This document shows positions 9,928 to 19,208 of a stretch of 64,000 nt of DNA, piece by piece. A program made the position numbers and the translations under genes. The stretch lies in the NCBI RefSeq assembly GCF_947487305.1, contig NZ_CANKWH010000007.1:62001-126000 (forward strand), read 5' to 3'. A model generated the notes under the pieces. That model made no database searches. It was not told the origin of the DNA and saw only the letters and a program-made list of their open reading frames with translations. The stretch's first letter is position 1. The number at the start of each line of letters is the position of its first letter. Source of the DNA: an uncultured Paracoccus sp. GTDB lineage: Bacteria > Pseudomonadota > Alphaproteobacteria > Rhodobacterales > Rhodobacteraceae.

Positions 9928-10830
9928 TCACGCCAGCTGGTTCACCCGCAGCGAGGCGATCAGCGTTTCCTTCGAGGTCGCCAGGTGCGCTTGCATCGCG
10001 GCCTGCGCCGCAACCGGATCGCGGGACCGCATCGCCGCGATGACCCGCCGGTGCTCGCCGATGGCCGCCTTGTTCCGGTCGCGCTCCAGCTGCTTGTCCC
10101 ATTGGTAATGGTAGTGGAAGATCAGCGAGATGACCTTCTGGAAGTCGGCGATGAAGCGGTTCCTGACAACACCGTTCACCACGGCATGAAAGTCCTCGTC
10201 CAGCCGTGAAAAGGCGTGGAAATCGCTGTCGATCCGGTCGAGCAGGTCCAGATGCGCGCGGTCGAGCCGGTCCAGTTCGGCCCAGACCGGATGGCTGTCT
10301 GGCAACTGGGTCACACAGCGCGCCGCGTTCACTTCCAGCAGCAGCCGGAAATCCGACAGCTCCACGGCATAATCGGCGGTAAAGCCCAGAAGCCGCCAGC
10401 CACCGCGCGAGCGCCGCTCGACCAGTCCGAACTGGCCGAGGCCCGCGAGGAATTCCTGCAAGAGATGTGGCGGAACCGAGAATCGCTTGGCCAGACGCGC
10501 CACGTTCAGCGGTGTGCCGGCCGGCACATCGAAGCGCAGGACCCATTCCAGAAAGCGGCGCTCCAACTCGCGCAGCGAGATATAGTCTTCGCGCTCGGCC
10601 AGCCGGTCCTTCTTGCGCGTCGCCCTGAGCAGCGGCTTGTGCCGGCCATCAAGCCCGATGATGCCGCTTTCCGCCAGCCGTTTCAGCACGGCACGCACCA
10701 CCGTCCGGCTGACCTTCAGCGTTTCGGCCAGTTTCATCTCGGACGGCAGGGCATCGCCTGGCGTCAGACCGCCCAGATGATCCAAGGCCTGATTGTAGGC
10801 CGCACGAAATCGGCTGTCGGTCCGGGCCAT
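9928..10830 (-). CDS. GntR-family regulator with two winged-helix segments and an FCD domain
   Basis: The 300-residue protein has an N-terminal winged helix (residues about 24-70: LPSEMKLAETLKVSRTVVRA). A second helix-turn-helix-like segment spans about 88-150 (VARLAKRFSVPPHLLQEFL, then GGWRLLGF). A helical FCD effector domain follows (about 155-290; metal-site-like His in DEDFHAVV, EHRRVI and MQAHL). Standard FadR-type proteins have only one winged helix and about 230-250 residues. It sits between the two halves of the sugar catabolic island and most likely controls both by binding a sugar acid. A small palindrome overlaps its own leader, suggesting autoregulation. AGGA precedes the ATG. Confidence 0.85.
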   Translation of the reverse strand: MARTDSRFRAAYNQALDHLGGLTPGDALPSEMKLAETLKVSRTVVRAVLKRLAESGIIGLDGRHKPLLRATRKKDRLAEREDYISLRELERRFLEWVLRFDVPAGTPLNVARLAKRFSVPPHLLQEFLAGLGQFGLVERRSRGGWRLLGFTADYAVELSDFRLLLEVNAARCVTQLPDSHPVWAELDRLDRAHLDLLDRIDSDFHAFSRLDEDFHAVVNGVVRNRFIADFQKVISLIFHYHYQWDKQLERDRNKAAIGEHRRVIAAMRSRDPVAAQAAMQAHLATSKETLIASLRVNQLA

Positions 10831-10838
10831 GCTGTCCT

Positions 10839-10850
10839 GTACATTTGTAC
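10839..10850. promoter_or_regulatory. Palindrome in the leader of the GntR gene
   Basis: GTACA and TGTAC form a perfect inverted repeat with a 2-base centre, 8 bases upstream of the regulator's start codon and touching its ribosome-binding site. It resembles the GT-N-AC cores of FadR-type operators, so autorepression is plausible but unproven. Confidence 0.4.
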
Positions 10851-10867
10851 TGATCGATTAAAAACAG

Positions 10868-10907
10868 TTTACAGCGCCGAATTCCTTCGTCTAGTGTTCT
10901 TTATCAT
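10868..10907 (+). promoter_or_regulatory. Promoter/operator module of the zinc dehydrogenase operon
   Basis: TTTACA, 18 bases, then TAGTGTTCTTTATCAT, ending 31 bases before the start codon of the dehydrogenase. It is the second copy of the module upstream of the lactonase gene, in the same orientation relative to its gene. This points to co-regulation of both units. Confidence 0.6.
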
Positions 10908-10938
10908 AAAAGCCCGAAAGCGACGGGAGGCGCTTGGA

Positions 10939-11943
10939 ATGGCAAGGACGATGCTCTGCGGCACCTGCGTCACCCCGGGCCAGTTCGCGCTGACCGAGGC
11001 CGATCTGCCGGAAACCGCGCCCGAGGGTTGGGTGCTGGTCGACATCGCCGCCGTGGGGTTGTGTGGCACAGATTTCCACATTTTCGCGGGCAAGCATCCC
11101 TACCTGAATTATCCGCGCGTGATCGGTCACGAGCTGTCGGGCCGGGTCACCGCCCCTGCGGCAGGCTGGGCCAAGGGCGATGCGGTGGTCATCAACCCCT
11201 ATCTCGCCTGCGGTGACTGCCGAGCCTGCCAGCGTGGCAAGCCGAATTGCTGCGCCCGAATCGAGGTGCTGGGCGTGCATCGCGACGGCGGTCTTTGCGC
11301 AAGGATATCAGTGCCGGCGGCGAATCTCTACCCGGCGGGCGATCTGCCCCTGCACGCGGCGGCGATGGTCGAGTTTCTGGCCATCGGCGCCCATGCGGTG
11401 CGCCGGGGCGAGGTCGCGGCGGGCGACCGGGTGCTGGTCACCGGCGGCGGTCCCATCGGGCTTGGCGCGGCGCTCTTCGCGCGGCTGAGGGGGGCGGAGG
11501 TGCATCTGCTGGACACCACGCCCGCGCGGCTGGCGCAGGCGGAAGGGCTGGGGTTTCACCAGCTGCACGGCAGCATCGACCCGGCAGCCTCTGATGGCTT
11601 CGACGTGGTCTTCGACGCCACTGGCCATGCAGGTGCAATGGAGGCGGGATTTGCCCATGTGGCTCATGGCGGGAGTTATGTCCTGATCTCCATCGTGCAG
11701 GACCGCATCGGCTTCTCGGATCCCGAATTCCACAAGCGCGAGATGCGGTTGATCGGCTCGCGCAACGCCACCGCCAACGATTTCGAGACGGTGATGGCGG
11801 CGCTGCGCTCGGGCGCGATCGAGGCCGATGCGCTGCTGTCGGAACAGATCGCGCTGGCCGACCTGCCCCGGCGCCTGCCGGATCTCGCCGCCGACCGTGG
11901 TCGGCTGATCAAGGCCATCGTCACCATGGAGGCGGCGGTATGA
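10939..11943 (+). CDS. Zinc-dependent medium-chain dehydrogenase, candidate sugar-acid dehydrogenase
   Basis: The 334-residue MDR enzyme has the catalytic zinc ligands in GLCGTDFH and VIGHELSG (residues about 38 and 60), the structural zinc loop [15 protein letters not shown], and a Rossmann motif [12 protein letters not shown] near 165. Relatives include L-threonine, sorbitol and L-galactonate 5-dehydrogenases. In this island it probably oxidises a sugar acid or alcohol downstream of the lactonase. An L-galactonate/L-fuconate-type 5-dehydrogenase is my best guess, not demonstrated. GGGAGG precedes the ATG. A much longer open frame extends upstream, but only antisense to the regulator gene. 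The stop overlaps the ABC ATPase gene by four bases. Confidence 0.85.
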   Translation: MARTMLCGTCVTPGQFALTEADLPETAPEGWVLVDIAAVGLCGTDFHIFAGKHPYLNYPRVIGHELSGRVTAPAAGWAKGDAVVINPYLACGDCRACQRGKPNCCARIEVLGVHRDGGLCARISVPAANLYPAGDLPLHAAAMVEFLAIGAHAVRRGEVAAGDRVLVTGGGPIGLGAALFARLRGAEVHLLDTTPARLAQAEGLGFHQLHGSIDPAASDGFDVVFDATGHAGAMEAGFAHVAHGGSYVLISIVQDRIGFSDPEFHKREMRLIGSRNATANDFETVMAALRSGAIEADALLSEQIALADLPRRLPDLAADRGRLIKAIVTMEAAV

Positions 11944-13460
11944 CCGAAGTCATCCGCATGAGCGCCATCGAGAAGCACTTTCCCGGCGTCCATGCCCTGC
12001 GCAATGCGCAGTTTGATCTGAAGGCCGGCGAGGTTCATGCGCTGATGGGCGAGAATGGCGCCGGCAAGTCGACGCTGATGAAGATCCTCGCCGGCATCTA
12101 CAGCGCCGATAGCGGCAGCGTGCAGGTGAACGGCAGCGAGGTCCGCATCAATGGTCCCCGCGCGGCACAGGATCTGGGCATCGGCATCATCCATCAGGAA
12201 CTGGCGCTGATGCCCGATCTGACGGTCGCGCAGAACATCTTCATCGGCCGCGAGCCGCGCAACCGCTGGGGCGTCTTGGACGAGGCGCAGCTGAACCGTG
12301 ACGCCGAGGCGATCTTTGCCGCGATGAAGGTGCCGCTGGACCCCACCGCCGAGGTGCGCCGGCTGACCATCGCCAAGCAGCAGATGGTCGAGATCGCCAA
12401 GGCGCTGTCCTTCCGTTCGCGCATCCTGATCATGGACGAGCCGACGGCGGCCCTGAACGAGACCGAGACGGAGGAGTTGTTCGCCATCATCCGCCGGCTG
12501 AAATCCGAGGGCGTGGCGATTGTCTATATCAGCCACAAGATGAACGAGATCCGCCGCATCTCGGACCGGGTGACGATCATGCGCGACGGTGCCTATGTCG
12601 GCACCGTCACCGCCGAGGATACGCCGATCGAGACGATCATCTCGATGATGGTCGGGCGCGAACTCGAACAGACCAGCATCGCGATCCCCGATCTCGGCGA
12701 TGCGCCCGTGGCGCTGGAGGTGCGGGGCCTGAGCGCCGGGCGGATGGTGCGCGATGTCAGCTTCACCCTGCGGCGCGGCGAGATCCTGGGATTTGCCGGG
12801 TTGATGGGCGCAGGCAGGACCGAGGTGGCGCGGGTGATCTTTGGCGCCGATCCGCGCGAGGGGGGCGAGATCCTGGTTCATGGCAGTGCCCGCACGATCC
12901 GCAACCCGCGCGACGCGGTGGGCGCGGGCATCGGCTATCTGTCCGAGGATCGCAAGCAATTCGGGCTGGCCCTTGGCATCGACGTGCGGGGCAATATCGC
13001 GCTGACCTCGCTCGACCGTTTTTCGGACCGTTTCCTCAGGGTGAACGAAGCCGGGCTGGCCAAGGTCGCCACCAGCTATATCGCCAGCCTTGCGATCCGC
13101 ACGCCCTCGGACCAGCAGGAGGTGCGGCTGCTCTCGGGCGGGAACCAGCAGAAGGTGGTCATCGCCAAATGGCTGTTGCGTGACTGCGACATCCTGATCT
13201 TCGACGAGCCCACACGCGGCATCGATGTCGGTGCCAAGGCCGAGATCTATCGCCTGCTGCAGAGCCTCGCCGAGGCCGGCAAGGCGATCATCGTCATCTC
13301 TTCGGAACTGCCCGAGGTGCTGCGCCTGTCGCACCGCATCGCCGTCATGTGCGAGGGGCGGCTGACCGGCATCCTGCCCGGCGGCCCCGCCACCAGCCAG
13401 CACGAGATCATGCGCCTCGCCACCCGGCGCGACCACGCCGCAGAAGGAGCATCCGCATGA
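11940..13460 (+). CDS. Sugar ABC transporter ATP-binding protein (RbsA/MglA type)
   Basis: The 506-residue protein contains two fused nucleotide-binding domains. The first has Walker [10 protein letters not shown] near 38, Walker [12 protein letters not shown] near 162 and a degenerate signature ([12 protein letters not shown]). The second has the typical degenerate Walker [10 protein letters not shown] near 288 and an intact LSGGNQQKV signature near 400 with [13 protein letters not shown]. This asymmetry is normal for monosaccharide importers. It energises uptake with the permease and binding protein encoded immediately downstream. It overlaps both neighbours by four bases. Confidence 0.93.
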   Translation: MTEVIRMSAIEKHFPGVHALRNAQFDLKAGEVHALMGENGAGKSTLMKILAGIYSADSGSVQVNGSEVRINGPRAAQDLGIGIIHQELALMPDLTVAQNIFIGREPRNRWGVLDEAQLNRDAEAIFAAMKVPLDPTAEVRRLTIAKQQMVEIAKALSFRSRILIMDEPTAALNETETEELFAIIRRLKSEGVAIVYISHKMNEIRRISDRVTIMRDGAYVGTVTAEDTPIETIISMMVGRELEQTSIAIPDLGDAPVALEVRGLSAGRMVRDVSFTLRRGEILGFAGLMGAGRTEVARVIFGADPREGGEILVHGSARTIRNPRDAVGAGIGYLSEDRKQFGLALGIDVRGNIALTSLDRFSDRFLRVNEAGLAKVATSYIASLAIRTPSDQQEVRLLSGGNQQKVVIAKWLLRDCDILIFDEPTRGIDVGAKAEIYRLLQSLAEAGKAIIVISSELPEVLRLSHRIAVMCEGRLTGILPGGPATSQHEIMRLATRRDHAAEGASA

Positions 13461-14452
13461 CCGCAACCCCCGTCGCCGCCAAGCCCCGGGCCATCGCCTC
13501 GGGGGCGCAACAGAAGCTTCTGGCCTTTGCCAGCCTGATCGCGCTTCTGGTCTTCTTCTCGCTGGCCTCGCCGAATTTCCTGCAAACTGCGAATATCCTT
13601 GCGATCCTGCAGGCGACCAGCGTGAACGGGGTGCTGGCCATCGCCGCCACGCTGGTCATCATCACCGGCGGGATCGACCTGTCGGTCGGCACGCTGATGA
13701 CCTTCACCGCCGTCATCGCCGGGGTGGTGCTGACCTTCTGGGGCCTGCCGATGCCGCTTGGCGTCATCGCCGCCATCGCGGCGGGAACCGCCTGCGGCTT
13801 CATCTCGGGCTCGCTGGTTGCCCGCATGAAGATCCCGCCCTTCATCGCCACGCTGGGGATGATGCTGATCCTCAAGGGCCTGTCGCTGGTCATCTCGGGG
13901 ACGAAACCGATCTATTTCAACGACACCCCGTCCTTCCCGCTGATCTCGACAGGCTCGCTGATCGGGTCGATCTTTCCGGCGGTGCCGGTGCCGAATGGGG
14001 TGCTGATCCTGTTCCTGCTGGCGCTGGCGATTTCCTGGATGCTGAACCGCACCACGCTTGGCCGCTATTGCTTTGCGCTCGGTTCGAACGAAGAGGCGGT
14101 GCGGCTGTCGGGCGTGAATGCCGATGGCTGGAAGGTCGCGATCTATGCGCTGGCCGGCGGCATCTGCGGCATTGCCGGGCTGCTGATCGCCTCGCGGCTC
14201 AATTCGGCGCAGCCTGCGCTGGGGCAAGGCTACGAGTTGGACGCCATCGCCGCCGTGGTGATCGGCGGCACCTCGCTGGCCGGGGGGCGCGGCTCGATCC
14301 TTGGCACGATTATCGGCGCGCTCATCATGGGCGTGCTGCTGAACGGCCTGCGCATCATGTCCGTAGCGCAGGAATGGCAGACCGTCGTGACCGGCGCGAT
14401 CATCATCTTCGCCGTTTACGCTGACATGCTGCGCCGGCGTCGCGCCGGATGA
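13457..14452 (+). CDS. Sugar ABC transporter permease (RbsC type)
   Basis: The 331-residue inner-membrane protein has eight to ten hydrophobic helices and the family signature stretches [22 protein letters not shown] and [17 protein letters not shown] (the cytoplasmic EAA-like coupling loop lies nearby). It belongs to the BPD_transp_2 family. The start codon lies inside the ATGA overlap with the ATPase gene. An upstream in-frame start is rejected because it would extend 36 codons into the ATPase gene with Arg-rich non-family sequence. Confidence 0.93.
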   Translation: MTATPVAAKPRAIASGAQQKLLAFASLIALLVFFSLASPNFLQTANILAILQATSVNGVLAIAATLVIITGGIDLSVGTLMTFTAVIAGVVLTFWGLPMPLGVIAAIAAGTACGFISGSLVARMKIPPFIATLGMMLILKGLSLVISGTKPIYFNDTPSFPLISTGSLIGSIFPAVPVPNGVLILFLLALAISWMLNRTTLGRYCFALGSNEEAVRLSGVNADGWKVAIYALAGGICGIAGLLIASRLNSAQPALGQGYELDAIAAVVIGGTSLAGGRGSILGTIIGALIMGVLLNGLRIMSVAQEWQTVVTGAIIIFAVYADMLRRRRAG

Positions 14453-14513
14453 ACCACAGAGAACGGACAACGTTCCAGACCCCAACACCCATCCCAACCA
14501 GGAGGTAATCAAG

Positions 14514-15461
14514 ATGCTGAACAGAAGATCCCTCATGGCCGCACTGGCCGCCGGCACCCTGCTGGCGACCAGCAGCCTCGCCATGGCGCAGGACAAGATG
14601 TACATCCCGCTGGTCTCGAAAGGGTTCCAGCACCAGTTCTGGCAGGCCGTGAAGGCCGGCGCGGACAAGGCGGCGGCCGAGTTCGGCGTCGACGTGACCT
14701 TCGAGGGGCCGGATACTGAGGCGCAGGTCGACAAGCAGATGGACATGCTGGCCGCCGCACTGGCGAAAAAGCCCGCCGCCATCGGCTTTGCCGCGCTGGA
14801 CAGCCAGGCCGCGACGCCGCTGTTGAAGCAGGCGCAGGATGCGGGTATCCCGGTCATCGCCTTCGACTCGGGCGTCGACAGCGACATTCCGGCGACGACC
14901 GTGACAACCGACAACCTCGCGGCGGCGGGGATGGCGGCGGACAAGATGGCCGAGCTGATCGGCGGGGCCGGCAAGGTGGCGCTGGTCGTGCATGACCAGA
15001 CCTCGCGCACCGGCATCGACCGGCGCGATGGCTTCGTGAACCGGATGAAAGAGGGACATCCGGATATCGAGATCGTCGACATCCAGTATGGCGCCGGCGA
15101 CCAGTTGCAATCGACCGAGATCACCAAGGCGATCCTGACCGCCAATCCCGACCTCAAGGGCATCTTCGGCGCCAATGAGGGCTCGGCCATCGGTGTCCTG
15201 AACGCGATCAAGGAAACCGGTACCACCGGCGTCGTGGTGATCGGCTATGACTCGGGCGCGGCGCAAAAAGAGGCGATCCGTTCCGGCGCCATGGCCGGCG
15301 CCATCACCCAGAACCCGGTCGGCATCGGCTACGAGACCGTCAAGGCCGCCATCGCGGCGACCAAGGGCGAGACGCTGCCCAAGACCATCGACTCGGGCTT
15401 CAAGTGGTATGACAAGACGAATATCGACGATCCCGAGGTTGCGGCGGTCCTCTACGACTGA
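14514..15461 (+). CDS. Periplasmic sugar-binding protein (RbsB-like)
   Basis: The 315-residue protein has a signal peptide (MLNRRSLMAALAAGTLLATS, cleavage after AMA near residue 25). A Peripla_BP_4 fold follows: IPLVSKGFQHQFWQAVKAGA, IGFAALDSQAATPL, PVIAFDSGVDSD, GIFGANEGSAIGV, and VVVIGYDSG. It delivers a monosaccharide to the RbsAC-type membrane complex. AGGAGG precedes the ATG. A stem-loop directly downstream may stabilise its mRNA, which commonly allows excess binding protein. The catabolic genes around it suggest L-fucose or a similar deoxy-sugar as ligand. Confidence 0.92.
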   Translation: MLNRRSLMAALAAGTLLATSSLAMAQDKMYIPLVSKGFQHQFWQAVKAGADKAAAEFGVDVTFEGPDTEAQVDKQMDMLAAALAKKPAAIGFAALDSQAATPLLKQAQDAGIPVIAFDSGVDSDIPATTVTTDNLAAAGMAADKMAELIGGAGKVALVVHDQTSRTGIDRRDGFVNRMKEGHPDIEIVDIQYGAGDQLQSTEITKAILTANPDLKGIFGANEGSAIGVLNAIKETGTTGVVVIGYDSGAAQKEAIRSGAMAGAITQNPVGIGYETVKAAIAATKGETLPKTIDSGFKWYDKTNIDDPEVAAVLYD

Positions 15462-16307
<846 letters not shown>

Positions 16308-16358
16308 GACCCGTCGGATCTCGGGCACAAAGTTGAGGTAAACGAGCGAGGTATCCCG

Positions 16359-16688
16359 ATGCAACGCATGGGCATGATGATCGGGCTGAAGCCCGAGAAG
16401 CTGGCGGAGTACAAGGCGCTTCACGCGGCGGTCTGGCCCGCCGTCCTTGCGCGGATCTCGGCATCGAACATCCGCAACTATACCATCTTCCTGCGCGAGC
16501 CGGAAAATATCCTCTTCGGCACATGGGAATACCACGGCACCGATTTCGCCGCCGACATGGCCGCCATCGCCGCCGATCCGGTAACGCAAGACTGGTGGCG
16601 GCTGACCGATCCCTGCCAGGAACCGCTGCCAAGCCGCGCACCGGGTGAGTGGTGGGCGATGATGGACGAGGTGTTTCATCATGACTAG
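16359..16688 (+). CDS. L-rhamnose/L-fucose mutarotase (RhaM family)
   Basis: The 109-residue dimeric alpha/beta-barrel protein interconverts anomers of 6-deoxy-sugars. Visible RhaM signatures are LKPEKLAEYKALHAAVWP (with the conserved Tyr and His), IRNYTIFL, LFGTWEYHG, and PVTQDWWRLTDPCQ near the C-terminus. It closes the sugar operon about 50 bases after the SDR and supports a deoxy-hexose substrate. A terminator-like hairpin follows. Confidence 0.9.
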   Translation: MQRMGMMIGLKPEKLAEYKALHAAVWPAVLARISASNIRNYTIFLREPENILFGTWEYHGTDFAADMAAIAADPVTQDWWRLTDPCQEPLPSRAPGEWWAMMDEVFHHD

Positions 16689-16741
16689 CGCTCCACGGGC
16701 ATAGCCCGAACGTATCGGCACAGGCCCCCGGATATGCATGA

Positions 16742-16765
16742 CCCGCACGACTGCGGGCGAATTTT
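16742..16765 (+). terminator. Probable terminator of the sugar operon
   Basis: CCCGCA and TGCGGG form a short stem with a 4-base loop, followed by CGAATTTT. The stem is short and the T-run modest, so the call is tentative, but it sits at the expected place before an AT-rich promoter region. Confidence 0.5.
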
Positions 16766-16780
16766 CGCGGATGTTATCGT

Positions 16781-16874
16781 TAATAATGATATTATTATAA
16801 TGTCACTTATTTAAATTAAATCTCCATTCTAAAATAATTATGATATTTATTAATTTGCGCAGATTCGCGCAAAT
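16781..16874 (+). promoter_or_regulatory. AT-rich control region with two perfect palindromes upstream of the MNIO operon
   Basis: This stretch is markedly AT-rich within a GC-rich genome. It begins with TAATAAT-GAT-ATTATTA (16781-16797) and ends with ATTTGCGC-N6-GCGCAAAT (16853-16874), the latter only 6 bases from the ribosome-binding site. The first resembles metalloregulator (Fur-like) sites only loosely. The second matches no operator I can name. Metal- or stress-dependent control of the downstream oxidase operon is an inference. Confidence 0.55.
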
Positions 16875-16896
16875 ATCTCTGGAGTAGGGATCGATT

Positions 16897-17319
16897 ATGA
16901 AAGACATCGCAACCAACCCCGTCCGGGTCTCGCTGCCGGCCAGCGTCGCCTCGGATATCGACCGGCTGAAAAAGGCGGTCGGCAGCGTGCTGGGCCATCT
17001 GGGCTGCCAGGCCTGCTGCTCGGGTCACGACATCCTGTTCGAACTGCAGCGCGACTTCATCTTTGAAAAGGATGTGCGCGAGCATCCGGTGTCGATGCCC
17101 GGTCGGCGCGGGCTTGCCGCCGGCAAGACCCTCGATATCGGCCTCAACCCCGACGCCGCCGGCAATATCGACACGGTCTTTGCCGCCATCGACAAGCTGG
17201 CCGAACTGACCGGCCATGTCGCCTGCGCCACCGGCTGCGACTGGCGCTTCAACCTCGAACGCTCGCTGGTGCTCGACGCCCGGATGAACCTTCGCGAACA
17301 GGTGATGACCATTGGCTGA
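16897..17319 (+). CDS. Duplicated cysteine-motif protein, candidate substrate or partner of the MNIO enzyme
   Basis: The 140-residue cytoplasmic protein has no signal peptide. It contains two related halves. Residues 27-67 include LGCQACCSGHDILFELQR, and residues 97-137 include VACATGCDWRFNLER. Aligned without gaps these share about 10 of 41 identities, including Cys40/Cys110, Gly43/Gly113, Asp45/Asp115, Phe48/Phe118 and Arg52/Arg122. Cysteines are C37, C40, C41, C110 and C114. GGAG precedes the ATG. The oxidase gene starts one base after this stop, implying co-translation. MNIO enzymes modify cysteine-containing peptides, so this may be a precursor. It could equally be a binding partner. I do not recognise a named family. 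Confidence 0.7.
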   Translation: MKDIATNPVRVSLPASVASDIDRLKKAVGSVLGHLGCQACCSGHDILFELQRDFIFEKDVREHPVSMPGRRGLAAGKTLDIGLNPDAAGNIDTVFAAIDKLAELTGHVACATGCDWRFNLERSLVLDARMNLREQVMTIG

Positions 17320-17320
17320 C

Positions 17321-18763
17321 ATGGCTGCATTCCAGGCCCCCAAGCTCGGAATCGGCATGATCTTCTCGACGGCGCTGAAGCCCTTCCTGCAGCGCCGTCC
17401 CACCGCACTGGACGTGCTGGAGATCGAGCCACAGACGCTTTGGCTGGCCGATGACCCGTTCGACGGGCCCTTCTTCGAATTCACCCCGGCCTTCGACATG
17501 CTTGCCGAACTGCCGCAGAAGAAGCTCGTGCATTCGGTCGGCATGCCGATCGGCGGCACCCGCCGCCCGCATCCGTCGCAACTGTCGCTGCTGCGCCGCG
17601 TGGCCGAGCGGCTGGACAGCACCTGGGTCAGCGAGCATCTGTCGATCGCGGGCACTCCGCACAAGGCGGCGGGCTTTCTCCTGCCGCCGCTGCAGACCGA
17701 TGAGGGCGTCCAGATCGCCGCCCGGAACATCCGCGCCTTTGCCGAAGGTGTCGGCCGCCCCGTCGCCATTGAAACCGGCGTCGCCTATTTCGCCCGCAAG
17801 GAGTTCGAGATGCCCGATGGTGAATTCGTCGCGCGCATCTGCGAGGAAACCGGCTGCGGCATCCTCTTGGACCTGCACAACCTCTATTGCAACGAACGCA
17901 ACGGCCGCATCCGGATGCAGGCTTTTCTGGCACAGATCCCGCTGGACCGGGTCTGGGAAATCCATCTGGCCGGCGGGCAGGAAATGGACGGCTATTGGCT
18001 GGACAGCCATTCCGGCGAAATGCCGGTCGATCTTGCCGCCTTCTCGCGCGAGGTGGTGCAAAGCCTGCCCAATCTCGGCGCGCTGAACTTTGAAATCTAC
18101 GACACCTTTCTCGAGCGCATGGCAGCCGAAGAGCTGGACAATACCGTGGGTGAATTACGCGAAATCTGGGACCGCGCCGGCATCAGCCGCTCGGACGCGC
18201 CGCCATCTGCGCTTCGTCCCCGTCCAAACGCCCCCGGCCCTGCCTCGGCGGATTGGGAAGAGGGCGCGACCCGTGCGGTCTGGCAGGCCGATCCCGATCA
18301 GCATCCCTGGCCCGATGACGCCGAGGCGCTGCGGCTTTACGCCAAACTCGCCCGCAGCTTCCGCGGCTCGATGCTGGTCCGCGCCATGCCGCGCTCGCTG
18401 CGCTATCTGCTCTTGCGCGACGGAAATGGCACCGAGACCGTGCTGGGCCGCTTTCACACCGCCCGCGACCCGCGCCTGTTCACCCCGCTCGAGGCCGAGA
18501 GCTTTGCCGACTACCTGATCGGCGAGGGCGAGGGTGATCCGTGGCTGCTGGCGCTTCTCAGCTACGATCTCGCATTCCTCAGGATCGTGCGGCAGGGCAA
18601 GGCGCAACTCGTACGCTTTCCCGGCGACCCTACGACTTTGTTCGAGGCGCTTGCGGTCGCGCGCCTGCCCGCGAACCTGCCTGACGGCCCGGAATGGGAG
18701 GTTGAAATCTTGCCCGACGGCTTCACCCTCGCCGACTTCACCCCCGGTGCGGCGGCGCTGTAA
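17321..18763 (+). CDS. Multinuclear non-heme iron-dependent oxidase (MNIO, DUF692) with C-terminal extension
   Basis: The 480-residue protein has an N-terminal TIM-barrel (about 5-275) with all expected MNIO iron ligands. Numbering from this ATG, they are His71 (LVHSVG), His106 (VSEHLS), Glu151 (AIETG), Asp184 (LLDLHN), His215 (WEIHLAG), Asp228/His230 (WLDSHSGE) and Glu258 (NFEIYD). Known members (MbnB, TglH, ChrH, ApyH, BufB types) oxidatively modify cysteines or C-terminal residues of ribosomal peptides. Residues about 285-480 form an extra domain (AEALRLYAKLARSFRGS, DPWLLALLSYDLAFLRIV) that may replace the usual separate partner protein (MbnC/DUF2063-like). That resemblance is weak. A TTG start three codons upstream is possible. 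Confidence 0.88.
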   Translation: MAAFQAPKLGIGMIFSTALKPFLQRRPTALDVLEIEPQTLWLADDPFDGPFFEFTPAFDMLAELPQKKLVHSVGMPIGGTRRPHPSQLSLLRRVAERLDSTWVSEHLSIAGTPHKAAGFLLPPLQTDEGVQIAARNIRAFAEGVGRPVAIETGVAYFARKEFEMPDGEFVARICEETGCGILLDLHNLYCNERNGRIRMQAFLAQIPLDRVWEIHLAGGQEMDGYWLDSHSGEMPVDLAAFSREVVQSLPNLGALNFEIYDTFLERMAAEELDNTVGELREIWDRAGISRSDAPPSALRPRPNAPGPASADWEEGATRAVWQADPDQHPWPDDAEALRLYAKLARSFRGSMLVRAMPRSLRYLLLRDGNGTETVLGRFHTARDPRLFTPLEAESFADYLIGEGEGDPWLLALLSYDLAFLRIVRQGKAQLVRFPGDPTTLFEALAVARLPANLPDGPEWEVEILPDGFTLADFTPGAAAL

Positions 18764-18853
18764 CGTCACTTTGAACAAGCTCACGCAAGCCATTGACAGG
18801 ACGGCACCCTGCGGCGACACCCGCGCTGTTTCACCAGCCCGGAAGTTCCGCCC

Positions 18854-19108
18854 ATGCGCCTCTTTGCCGCCCTGCCCTGCCTCGCCCTTCTCGCCACGCT
18901 GGCCGCCTGTTCCGGCGATGCCCCCGCCTCGAACGAACTGCAGCTTGAGAATGACGGCGGCGGCAAGTTCAGCGGCAAGGCCGGACCGGAATGGACCGGC
19001 GCCGAGCTGAAACGGGAGGCCGCAACCTCGGTCTGTGGCGGGGCGGAACCGGCGACCTTCAAGCTGACGAGCAAGAAGGACGTGTGGAGCTTCAAGGGCA
19101 AGTGCTGA
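18854..19108 (+). CDS. Small lipoprotein
   Basis: The 84-residue protein has a lipoprotein signal (MRLFAALPCLALLATLAACS; lipobox LAAC, Cys19). The mature part is about 65 residues, with two further cysteines (SVCGG and the C-terminal GKC) that could form a disulfide. It is probably anchored to a periplasm-facing membrane. It lies 90 bases after the MNIO gene on the same strand. A TTGACA element in the gap suggests it may have its own promoter. No family was recognised. Confidence 0.7.
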   Translation: MRLFAALPCLALLATLAACSGDAPASNELQLENDGGGKFSGKAGPEWTGAELKREAATSVCGGAEPATFKLTSKKDVWSFKGKC

Positions 19109-19208
19109 ACGTGACGTGACGCGGCGGCGGCGCAGGCATTGCCCTCGCGTCACGCTTGCCGAGACGGGGCGACCTCCGCATATTGACGCGAACGTCAAGG
19201 AGGACCCC

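Noticed and set aside
18854..19108. The small lipoprotein as a second substrate of the MNIO enzyme
   Set aside because: It has a lipoprotein signal, a 90-base gap with its own possible promoter, and lacks the CxxCCSGxD motif. Its C-terminal Cys is more simply explained by a disulfide.
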